A DNA stretch of 64,000 nucleotides from Mucidula mucida (taxonomy: Eukaryota > Basidiomycota > Agaricomycetes > Agaricales > Physalacriaceae), in the NCBI GenBank assembly GCA_015501055.1, contig JADNYV010000023.1, positions 186,001 to 250,000 on the forward strand, given 5' to 3'. Within the stretch, counting starts at the first letter, position 1, and every line of letters starts with the position of its first letter. Of this stretch, positions 30,607-39,515 are shown piece after piece. The translations under genes and the position numbers were made by a program. The notes beneath the pieces were generated by a model that was not told the origin of the DNA, did no database searches, and was given only the letters and a program-made list of their open reading frames with translations.

Positions 30607-33600
30607 ATGCAAGAACCCGCCTCAAAGAAAGCAAGACTCGACTCAACTACCGGGAAGTCGGCTGGTGCCCCATCCACCGCTACCAGCCCAGTCAACAACC
30701 CAACCCTCCCGGCTGCATGGTTGGCAGAGGTTGCAAAGCTTCCCGCCGACAATGTCACGCCAATCCCTTCGCAAGCCATCAAATCATTCCTGGAGATCTA
30801 CAAGGGTACCCTGACGGACTTCAGCTCTGCCCTTAAGTCTCACCAGGAGGCTTCCGCACGCACAGAGAAGTTTACCCAGAGCTGCAACAATGGCGCAATC
30901 CCCAAGCGAGTCACGCGACAGTTTGGGGTACCGCCCTTCCAATTCAGTAAGGAGGCCGAGCTTGTAAAAGACGACCGCCTGAAGGAAGCCGCCAAAGCAA
31001 TGGATGACGCACTTGTGCAATGCCATACCGCTGCTGTCACGTACCTGAAAGCTGCTTATGCCCTCAACGAGGAGGTGTACGGCACGCAGGCGGACGTAAA
31101 GGTCGCCACCGCAAGCTTCCAAAATGATATAGAGGCCTACGTTGGCAGCATATCTAGTTGTGTCGGTGGCACTGACACGGCGGTGTGGCTCCCGTATCTG
31201 GCAGCGATCATGCGCGCTCTCGAGTGTGACCTTCGCAATGCTAGTTGGGACTTCGCCGATCAACACAAGCGCGCTACTGAAGAGGCAGCCGCCAAGGCCA
31301 CCGCTGTAGCCCTTGCTAAAGAATCGGCGGAGATGGCTAACTCGGCTAAACCTATTGGGGAGCTCGTGAAGGAACAAGTCAACCTCACGCTCCAGGACGA
31401 GAAGTTTATGTTGAATTGGCTAGAGAGTAGAAATCGTACGCACGACTCTCATGTCCACTCCTTTTCTCGTACTGAAATTGAGTCTCTGTTCCGCCCTTCT
31501 AGTGAAGACGGTCCCGAAGACGACAGCAGATTCAGACACGAAGAAGAAGAAGTCTGCACCGTCAAACGCGTCCGGCTCCAAGAACGACAACGCAAAGAAA
31601 GCTCAGAGTACCTCGAACGGAGGGAAACAGGCTGCGAAGTCGAACAGGGAGAAGAAGACAGACGGCAATTCGAAGACGACGAAAGCGAAAGCTCCGAAGA
31701 CGGGCAAGGACAAGGCGCCAGTCACAAGCGAAAGCGACGACAACGGAGACGCCATGGACATCGACGAGAATACCCCGTTGAAGAAACAAGGAAAGGGCAA
31801 GAATGCCGGGGAGAACAAGCGCAAGCGGACGGCAAGTAGACGTCGCGCGAGCTGTACACCCGCATATTGTCACCTCCTGGGTACGTCCTCAGGGCACTCG
31901 GTTTCATCACCACAACCCTGATACGTATCCAGATCTTTTCTTCTCTTCTGGTCCCGCGCTTCAGTCCCGTTTTATCTTCAGTCAAATGTCCCCGTTGTAT
32001 CATGACACTCGAATTATGAATCGTTCATTTCACAACATGACAGATGTCCGTCTGACCCCCGGACAGGCTAAGATATTGGCGTTAAACACTAAGTTTACAC
32101 CACGACCACCTCCAACAAAGGTTGAGCATGCTAAAACCGCTGTCGACGACTTCATACGCCGTTTACGACTTCGGGAAGACGCGGCCCATAGGTCCAAGGT
32201 AGAACAACAAACAATCTGTTCGTTCCTCGGTGTTCAGGAAATGGAGAAAGGGCAACCACGATATGTTCCCGGATTTCATGTGCCTAGACCTGACGCAGAG
32301 GGCCCACCAATGAATGACTATGTCGAAAGCGCACTAGCTGTGTTTGCCGATAGACTTGAGGTGGAGGTTATGAGCAAGCAAGCCCTTAGGGTTCACCCCA
32401 ATATTAACCACGACGAGCTAACTAGCCTACTTAAGTTGATGTCGGACCGCGAGGTGCTTGCACTTCCGGCTGACAAAAACCTAGGGCTGTGCCTAGTTAC
32501 CACGGAATGGTATCATAATACTGGGTTGAAGCTTCTCGTCAACCCGTCATATTTTGAGACCGTTGAACCTGATCTATGCGTACTACGAGAGGCTCTGCAG
32601 AAAATCATTGGCAAAGCCAAAGGTCTTCTAACGAAGCAACAGTACAACTGGATCCTCCAACCTTGTGAAGAGGTCTGGATGAAGGTTCCAACACTCAAAG
32701 TCATCCCAAAGATTCATAAGCTCCCTGTTTCTGGCCGGCCAATCGTCCCGACGTTTAACACGCTGCTGGCTAACGCGTCGGCTTGGGTTGACCATCAAAT
32801 CAAGCCCCATCTCTCAGACTTCCCTTGGATCCTTCCAGACTCAAAGACGTTCTGCCGTCAGATTCTGAACCTGGATCTCAAGGTGGGGGAAGAGTACTGG
32901 CTGGTCTCTGGCGATGTTGTTGCAATGTATCCTAACATCCCGGTGGAGGATGGGATACAGGCTATAGCCGATATCCTGCGCACACAGAATATTTTGTTCA
33001 ACAACCCACTAGAAGCACGGCTGTTGGAGTGAAGTCCCGAAAGGAACTCACGATACTACTCTTACGTTTAGTACTCACCAACAACTACGTCCAGTTTGGG
33101 GGCCGCTACTTCCTACAGGTCATGGGAACTGCCATGGGTACGGCATGCGCACCAACGTATGCAAACCTGTTCCTCGCCAAATACAAAGAAGCGCCGCTGT
33201 TGGAAATGAAAGACACTATATGTTATTACGGCCGCTTCATTGATGATGTCTTCGCCATCATCAAAGGCAGTCTTAGCGATGTCCAACGCTTCCAGCAACG
33301 GTTCGGGGCTCTACACCCGAATATGAAGATGGAATGGTCCCAGTCACAACGGTCCCTACCGTTCTTGGATATACAAGTCTTGCTTGAGCGAGATATGGGC
33401 ACACTACCCTCTGTACGAAGATACAAGATAGCCACCCAAGTATACCAGAAAGTGATGAATGCCTACCTCTACATCCCATGGGCCTCCAGCCATTCGGAAG
33501 CATCCAAGCGTGCATGGATCCGAGGAGAGCTGATCAGATATGTCCGTATCTGTTCAAAGGAAGAGGATTTTGCAAAAATCCGTACAACCTTCCTGCAGCG

Positions 33601-33946
33601 CCTCCGAGCTAGAGGATACCCTGGTAGATGGCTCACTAACGTCTTTGATGATGTGACCTATTCAGCGGAACGGCCTAAGGCCTTGGTGGATAACTCACCA
33701 CCTGTCGTGTCTGACGACCCGCCGATCCATGTCCTCAAGTTGACCCATAACCCACTCTGGGACACCGTAGATTTCGGTCCTGAGTGGCGCCAGTTGGAAA
33801 GAACCTGGGCGGATTCTGGTACTAGCATCCCAGATATCCAATTCCTTGCTTCATTCAAAAAACCAACAGCACTGGGTGACAAGTTGAACCGCCACAACTT
33901 AGACGCCATGCGAGCTTATCACAATGCTTTAGCAGTGAACGTTTAG
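30607..33946 (+). pseudogene. Penelope-like element polyprotein with reverse transcriptase (one frameshift)
   Basis: ATG 30607 opens MQEPASKKARLDS. Exon 1 ends at 31435; an intron at 31436..31502 (67 nt) keeps frame into a Lys/Ser/Ala-rich, NLS-like exon (31503..31880); a second intron (31881..31932, 52 nt) joins it in frame to the RT exon. RT features are LALPADKNLG, PKIHKLPVSGRPIV, motif A SGDVVAMYPNIP, motif B GTAMGTACAPTYANLFL, catalytic YGRFIDDVFAI and LPFLDIQV, ending near FLASFKKPTALGDKL as in Penelope RTs. One base is missing between motifs A and B (33027..33032), where GAG TGA ends the frame and the rest continues one frame over. It encodes roughly 1,070 residues. The element is probably inactive as it stands, unless the break is an assembly error. 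Confidence 0.85.
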
Positions 33947-33995
33947 AACGGTTTTTTCCCCACCCTCCATCCGAGCCGCGACGCGACCTACGGTC

Positions 33996-34450
33996 GCGTC
34001 ACATCGCAGCTCGTCCCTCGGGTGCGGGATAAAAAGACAATTCTTGGCAGACGTACACTTCTTGTACTTTATTGACTGTACTACATTTGACACCCCCTGC
34101 GCTTAATGGAGACATTAGCAGCGGAGTAAAATGACTGGGGATGCTTACCTATAATCTCCGTCTGTTCTACAGACCCAGGAAGCACACCGGTCACGTCAGA
34201 TGGCGAACGTTAAATCGCGCGCACCGTCAAAAGCCCGAGCGAGTGCAAGACCAGTCAGAATTACCGTTGAGCTCTCGATAGATCGAGCTTCGGAAAATGG
34301 CTGCGGCAGTGTTTCGGTTTGGCCCTCGGAGGCTACTACCAAACAAAGCGCTGTGATGACGAGGACACAGCCGCCTGATGAGTCTCTTTAGACGAAACGT
34401 TTGGCCTCCAACGTCGCGGCCCTCGCATTTCTCTTCCCGACGCGTCTCTC
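33996..34450 (+). repeat. Right pseudo-LTR of the Penelope-like element
   Basis: Matches 29983..30437 at a 4,013-bp offset with only a few differences. Just before it, 33972..34012 forms a GC-rich imperfect hairpin (GAGCCGCGACGCGACC against GGTCGCGTCACATCGCAGCTC in parts). Confidence 0.8.
34370..34420 (+). ncRNA. Hammerhead ribozyme, right copy
   Basis: The same sequence and stems as 30357..30407, with core CTGATGA at 34375..34381 and GAAA at 34394..34397. Predicted cleavage is after C34415. Two intact copies 4,013 bp apart define the transposition unit. Confidence 0.9.
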
Positions 34451-34653
34451 GCTTGTTCAAGCCTTCCCTCAGCCGTCCAAGCATCGACATGCTTGGATAT
34501 GGCTTACCGTTACCACGGTATGATGCTCGCTTTGATAATTGTGAGTACTATACTGACGACTTTTTACAGAGAATCTCACGAACGACGGGTCCCTAGCGTA
34601 TGCGCCGCAACTGCGCGAATTTGCATCCCAAATTGGATTCATGGCTACAACAG
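34451..34653 (+). other. Unexplained 203-bp segment inside the insertion, possibly captured
   Basis: Lies between the right pseudo-LTR and the right target repeat and is absent from the left end and from the homologous empty site near A5. It reads as plausible coding sequence (PSIDMLGYGLPLPRYDARFD), a GTGAGT...TTTTACAG intron of 28 nt, then LTNDGSLAYAPQLREFASQ. No source is seen in the window. It could be 3'-transduced host transcript or the remnant of another element. Confidence 0.5.
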
Positions 34654-34706
34654 ACATCATGGGACACTTTGCACCCACTTACGCCCGTTTCTCGCTAGGT
34701 AATCTT
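34654..34706 (+). repeat. Target-site duplication, right copy (53 bp)
   Basis: Identical to 29881..29933. Beyond it (34707..35035) the A4 downstream flank resumes, matching the region after A5 (38819..39030). Confidence 0.8.
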
Positions 34707-35039
34707 TCATCCTATGTCGGTTTTGGTATGCTTTACTCATACCAAACACCTAGCATTTCTCGCCGATTAAGTCGCAGAGCCGCTCAAGCTTTTTGTGCCA
34801 CGTAGCTCCGGTTTCAATGAAAAACCATGTCCTATCTTTGTCTAGATAATTTCGCATAATTCGGAAGCACAGACATGGCTTACAGAGTGTTATCAAAAGT
34901 TCAGGCATCATACAGCCTGAGGGGTTGAGGGACTTCCAGAAAAGAAGGACAATAATGGTATTCATCGCGGCGGTAGCGCGTACAAGACTCCAGGAAGAAA
35001 CGAGATAGTCGTCAAATCATTCTCAAGTGTATTCAAATA

Positions 35040-35921
35040 GCCTACTATACGGCGCACCAGTAAAGGCGACCAAGACATTCAGAATGCTTGTCCGGGGTTG
35101 CTGATGTGAGTGCGACTGCGCGCCGTGTTCTGATAATCTAAAGCTCCTCTTTTAGACCACGATGTTCGTCTGGAATGCCATGTACTCTATGCAAGATCAA
35201 GAGCAAGACATGGCGAAGGTACTACTGTATCGTGATGTAGTCCCGGAGTCGTCGCGGTACAATCCCGGTACGTATCGTGTATCTGGAACGGTGCAAATGA
35301 ACGACGATTTAACTGCCAATGTGTAGATTTGTGGCCTTGACCATTGTTCGCCAAATGGGGCAACGTACCAAGAGCGCGCCGTTACGTGGCTCAGAATTAC
35401 ATGAGCGTGAGGACTGAGCTTCTCAATTGATTTTTTCTGGGATTAGAACCTCATTCTATGCTTTCTATGAACCTCAGCGACCTAGGTGTCCTTACATAGA
35501 GGACAATGAAAGCCAGTCGGTTGAACCAAGACACGACTGAGGCGTGGGAACTTGCGTTACCTCCGGCTTGCGCTCGTCGCTCATGTTCATTTTTGTGCCA
35601 GCTGGCAACACTGTGACCCCAGGATTTTCTACGATGCCTGGATCTATTTTCTCTGCTCAAGTCTTTTCTCTGAGTCTGTCTGTTGCCCGCCATTGTCCAC
35701 CGGGAGCTTTCCCGGGTTCTCGATGGTCTATGCACCCGTAGAAATCATTGATCAACCCCTTTGTTCTGCGCTTTTGGAATGTGGACCGATCGCTGGCAAG
35801 TATTATCCACCGGCCCAAATTGGTGGACAAACAGTCGACGACCCTTTGGCATTGTTCCGAGGGCTGCGTATAAAGACTGCCCCCACATTCTGCGTCTCTT
35901 TCATACACACATCTCACCACC
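35040..35921 (+). repeat. Upstream region of Z3, third copy of the Z flank
   Basis: Collinear with 26080..26935 and, inverted, with 1030..141. High similarity extends about 880 bp upstream of the Z start codon, so each Z copy travelled with its whole promoter. TATAAA is at 35869. Confidence 0.75.
35869..35874 (+). promoter_or_regulatory. TATA box of Z3
   Basis: TATAAA 48 bp upstream of the Z3 ATG, with the same spacing as Z1 and Z2. Confidence 0.6.
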
Positions 35922-36867
35922 ATGTCTTCCACTGTTAACAGCTATTAGTAGGTTTTCGACACGAATTCTTGGTATTCTGGCTGACTCGGAACTGCAGTAA
36001 GCAACTCTCGAAAGGGCTTGAAGGCCAGTTCAATGATCTTGTTTTGTCGCCGTAAGTTCACCTGTTATCTGGCATCAATGTGTTTTCGCTGACAACGCTT
36101 TGTAGGTTGCGTCCGGCGGTGTTCACAGAGGACGAAGTAGCGCGGGCCGCGAGTCTTCAAGTTGTCCCTCGCGTAGTCTCAGCTTCTCAGTGGGTAGACT
36201 TCAAGCCTTGTCAATATCGAGCTGATGGATTGTTGAATAGGCTCATCAGCCGTACTCCGCTCTCGCAGAACAACCAAACCGACGAAGGGCTCCTTTCAAT
36301 CTTGGGCAAACGTCCTTGGCCACTCCTTGGCACATTTGAGGAGAAGGCAATCGATGGTATATCGTCCGATGAGGAGGAAGAACAATAGTAAGTTCTATTT
36401 CTTATGCTTTCTCTCTACTATCTTAACTGGTGTTTTACAGTCCCGCCCCGCCGAAGAAACGTGCTCGGCATTCCACTGCCCCGACGGTCACGAACGACAA
36501 AATTAAGACGCGCTCGCACCAGCAAGAGTTTCTTGCGTCCCTACAAGCTACGCCCGCTGCTCTAAAGAAGAACAGCGAGACGGAAGGGCTCTTTGACGAC
36601 AACGGGCGGCTCGCGTGGCTTCAACGCGAGAAATACATTAAGACGGATAGCATCAAAGAGTTCAGCGTTGCCTGCGCGTGCTGCTCTGAGGAACAAATGA
36701 CGAAGCCGAAGGCGAAGAAGAAAGAGGGCACTCGAGGCTCGGGGAAGAGAACTGCTCCGTACACGCCTACTGCCTGGCTTGCACATCGGAAGAAGTGCCC
36801 ATTCATCTACCAACACTGGATCGGGGAGATGGGGTTGACGGATGAATCGTGGTCATTCCGTGGTTGA
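35922..36867 (+). CDS. Family Z protein, copy Z3 (intact, 262 residues)
   Basis: Four exons, 35922..35947, 35998..36051, 36106..36387 and 36441..36867, total 789 nt, all with GT-AG introns and an unbroken frame. The protein begins MSSTVNSYYKQLSKGL, then LRPAVFTEDEVARAASLQV, an acidic SSDEEEEQ patch, a basic PPKKRARH (NLS-like) segment and NGRLAWLQREKYIKTDSI. The C-terminus has FSVACACC and, 32 residues later, WLAHRKKCPF. This Cys-x-Cys-Cys ... His-x3-Cys arrangement is reminiscent of the zinc-finger-like ends seen in many uncharacterised basidiomycete proteins. A nuclear or DNA-binding role is possible, but I do not recognise the family. It is the only clearly complete Z copy here. Confidence 0.75.
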
Positions 36868-36999
36868 GCTACAAGTCGCTTTTTATGGAGTAAGTATTGC
36901 TATGTTGTTGTCGTTGTATTGTACCAGTGCTTTCATATCGTGTTGTTATCTGCTATCGAATTGAGTTTGGAGTCGCATGACTTAGTGAGATTCCGAATC

Positions 37000-37205
37000 G
37001 TCACACCGGCGCGTTAAGGCAGACTAAAGTGGCAAAACACTGACAGATTATTTACCTCGGAGAAACGCTGCTTTCGATTCACGTCCCATTAGCAGGAGCT
37101 TTCGCTTGGGGTCAGTACAATTATTACCGGTCCTTGATGTGCTGTGCGTATTCATTCAATTTCAGCCATGCTTGATAACGGGAGTGGGATAGCCTTAAGG
37201 ACTCG
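37000..37205 (+). pseudogene. Beta-glucosidase 3'-end fragment 2
   Basis: About 200 bp collinear with 23680..23925 of the GH1 gene, including the intron donor side (AGATTCC(G/T)AATCGTCAC), the LGE-LLSIH exon, the GCTTTCGCTTGGGGT exon end and the CCATGCTTGATAA start of the next exon. It carries internal deletions and is clearly non-coding now. It lies directly upstream of A5. Confidence 0.75.
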
Positions 37206-37330
37206 GTTGCGTCCAAATCTCCATCACGTGATGTGGCTCCTATAAATCGTGAGAACTAATTTGAAATTATCCGCGAGATACCAACAACCACCACTTCAAA
37301 CCCTAATTTTCTACTGCTATCACGAACGTT

Positions 37331-38728
37331 ATGGTATTCGAAAATCGCACGTGGAACCCAGCGCTGGCGTCTGTCAAGGGTCGTGCTGACCTATTATTGA
37401 CAGCCACATTCACGTATTTCGGATGGAAAGCGAACCTGTTCTCGCCTACACAACCTGGACAAAAGATGCATTCCGAAGCGATCAAAGTCCTCGAAGAAGA
37501 CCTAAAAACACTGGGAATGACATCTGCTAGACCCAAAAGGACAAATATCTATGTTCCATCTCCCGGTGTTGTGATATTCTGGTGGTATCAACAGTCTAAG
37601 AAGGGCGTGCGTTGGTTTTCTCGTGTTTGGCGTACTACTCTAAATTCCACCTTCACAGACGGTTTACCGTTTGCTTGAAGTGAAAATCCGAGGTGTTAAA
37701 CCCACGCCCGGGAGCGGTTCCACGTGGAACAACTTAACGGACGATGATCTGAAGCGACTGTCGATGTAAGCCGTATTTTTTTAGTGTGGCAGTGCACTCA
37801 CATTGACGTGTCCTCCAAGCTTATCGACCAGCATGACAGAAGAGTGTGTAGCGTCTCCCGGAACATTGGATCTAAGAAGTGAACTCTCATTAGACGTGGC
37901 GAAACAGAACCGATTTTCTTGCGAAACGTACGACCTGTTCAGCAAGCAATCGAGTTTCGGAGTTTCTTCGCACAGCCCGTCCCCATCAAGCAGGAAGCCA
38001 CAGAACCATCGCTGAGCGAAGTGGCGAATCCCATTTCAGGGATACGAGGTCCCGCGAACAGCCTTCATCTGGAGATCGACGCACCGGAACGAAGACACAG
38101 TATCAGAGAAATGTCCACGATGGTATGTTTCAACATCCAAAGATGAATTTGAACTCTTAGCTGATCGCATACCGCGTCCAGGAGCTCTCTTCAGACGACG
38201 ACAACACTTCCGTCGTTAGTCATTATCTGTTCTCGCCTCATTGGCTTTGACCGAGTGTAAACTTCTAGTCTTTGAAGCGTAAACACACCTCAACCTTCGA
38301 TTTACCTTCGAAGAGACAAGCTGTCACGCGTTTTGGACCTTCACTCGACGAGGAACCTCAATTCCGCATCCAGACCGAGCTTCTCGATGTTCGAAAACGC
38401 ATGAGAGAACTTGCCATACGCGAACAAGAGCTTTCGGTGCAGCTAAATGATGTCGCAACGTCCGACGTCTCAACAACAGACATGGCGCCTTCTGAGCTTT
38501 GTACGTGCCATGTTGGTTTGTAGTATCTTACTGAAACTGCTCGCAGCGGCAAACACTCAAGTGCGCTTGTTACAAACAGAACTCGCCGCCGAGCGCCAAA
38601 AAAGAAAGGAGTCCGAGGCCATCATAAGTGATATTCGAAGAGAATGTCGCGCTCCGTTTGTCGTACCAGCACTATTGGATGCTTTTCTTTCCGTGTCACA
38701 CGCCACCAACTCATCAATGAAAGTATGA
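37331..38728 (+). CDS. Family A protein, copy A5 (uncharacterised, apparently intact)
   Basis: Exon 1 starts MVFENRTWNPALASVKG, then LLLTATFTYFGWKANLF, AIKVLEEDLKTLGMTSA and IYVPSPGVVIFWW. A phase-0 acceptor (TTCACAG, 37657) leads to VYRLLEVKIRG...LTDDDLKRLS, ending in phase 2. Later exons give RGETEPIFLRNVRPVQQAI, a conserved LHLEIDAPERRHSIREMS, SLKRKHTSTFDLPSKRQAV (NLS-like), a coiled coil (RKRMRELAIREQELSVQL) and a last exon TQVRLLQTELAAERQKRKE ending CRAPFVVPALLDAF. No forced frameshift was needed, but the first donor is uncertain (GTTTGG after WFSR). About 380 residues, likely nuclear if the basic motif works as an NLS. Confidence 0.7.
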
Positions 38729-39515
38729 TGGCGTAGCTGTAATAGCGGAGTACAAACTAACACGCGCATCGTGGGACACCTTGGTCCCACGTTAAGCCCG
38801 TTTCTTGCTAGGTAAACTTCCATCATATGTTGATTCTGGTACGCTTTCTCAGGAGGAGCACCTAGCATATCTGGCCGATTCGTTTCGCAGAGCCACCCAA
38901 AAACTCTACGTTTCGTAGATCCGATTACTGCGACGAGAAGTCCTGTATTATTTGCTTCGTGGAAAGCTGCATGGTTCGAAAGCACAGACGTAGTACTACT
39001 ACAACGTCTACAAATGCAGCAATTGTATTCATACGGATAGTATCTGAAAAGGCTCAGCCTCTCTTCAATATTCTACCCTTTCCACTAAAAAAGCAGCGTA
39101 CAAAACAAAATCAGAAGAAGAGGGGCAAAACGAACCTTTTCGGCGAGACGTACGCAGACTGAGACACGGCCAAGTGGAAGATGCCCGTGGATGTTCAAAA
39201 CTGACCCCTTCAAACGAGTCTGACGCGACCCATCTCCTGTAGAGCTATAGGAGTGTCATGAGCTGTGGACTACACGAACTTGAAGTCTAAGGTCAGGTCC
39301 GATCTTGGGAGCGAAATGTGAGCAAAAGACAATGTACACCCATATGCGAGCGGACATGTGCTATTCAGTCGTCGTTTCGTTGGCTGGGGCCTCGACAATA
39401 CTAGCGCCCTGCACAATTTCACGAATGAACTTGTAGCCAGAAATTTTGAACAAACATAGGACCAATCTCCTCTATTGACACGCAGCTCTTTACATTTGGA
39501 CACTCAGGCATTCAA
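38729..39515. other. Intergenic, end of the A/Z array
   Basis: The first ~300 bp match the flank downstream of A4 (34654..34990). The rest has no recognised gene or repeat. The A/Z duplication appears to end here. Confidence 0.5.

Larger units (their letters stand above)
29934..34653 (+). mobile_element. Penelope-like retroelement with pseudo-LTRs and hammerhead ribozymes
   Basis: A 4.72-kb insertion. In order: an inverted fragment (29934..29982) complementary to 30397..30445; left pseudo-LTR (29983..30437); a coding region with two introns and a Penelope-type reverse transcriptase (30607..33946); a GC-rich inverted repeat (about 33972..34012); right pseudo-LTR (about 33996..34450), offset 4,013 bp from the left; and 203 bp of unrelated sequence before the right target repeat. 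Partial tandem arrangement, an inverted end and intron retention are hallmarks of Penelope-like elements. There is no GIY-YIG endonuclease after the RT, so it belongs with endonuclease-lacking forms such as the fungal Coprina type. The pseudo-LTRs are almost identical, so the insertion looks fairly young. Confidence 0.85.

Noticed and set aside
30388..31839. Single 483-residue frame for the first retroelement ORF
   Set aside because: Its upstream part lies in the pseudo-LTR/ribozyme, and past 31435 the frame becomes an unlikely Arg/Glu-rich shadow. The 31436..31502 intron gives a better Lys/Ser/Ala-rich continuation that then joins the RT in frame.
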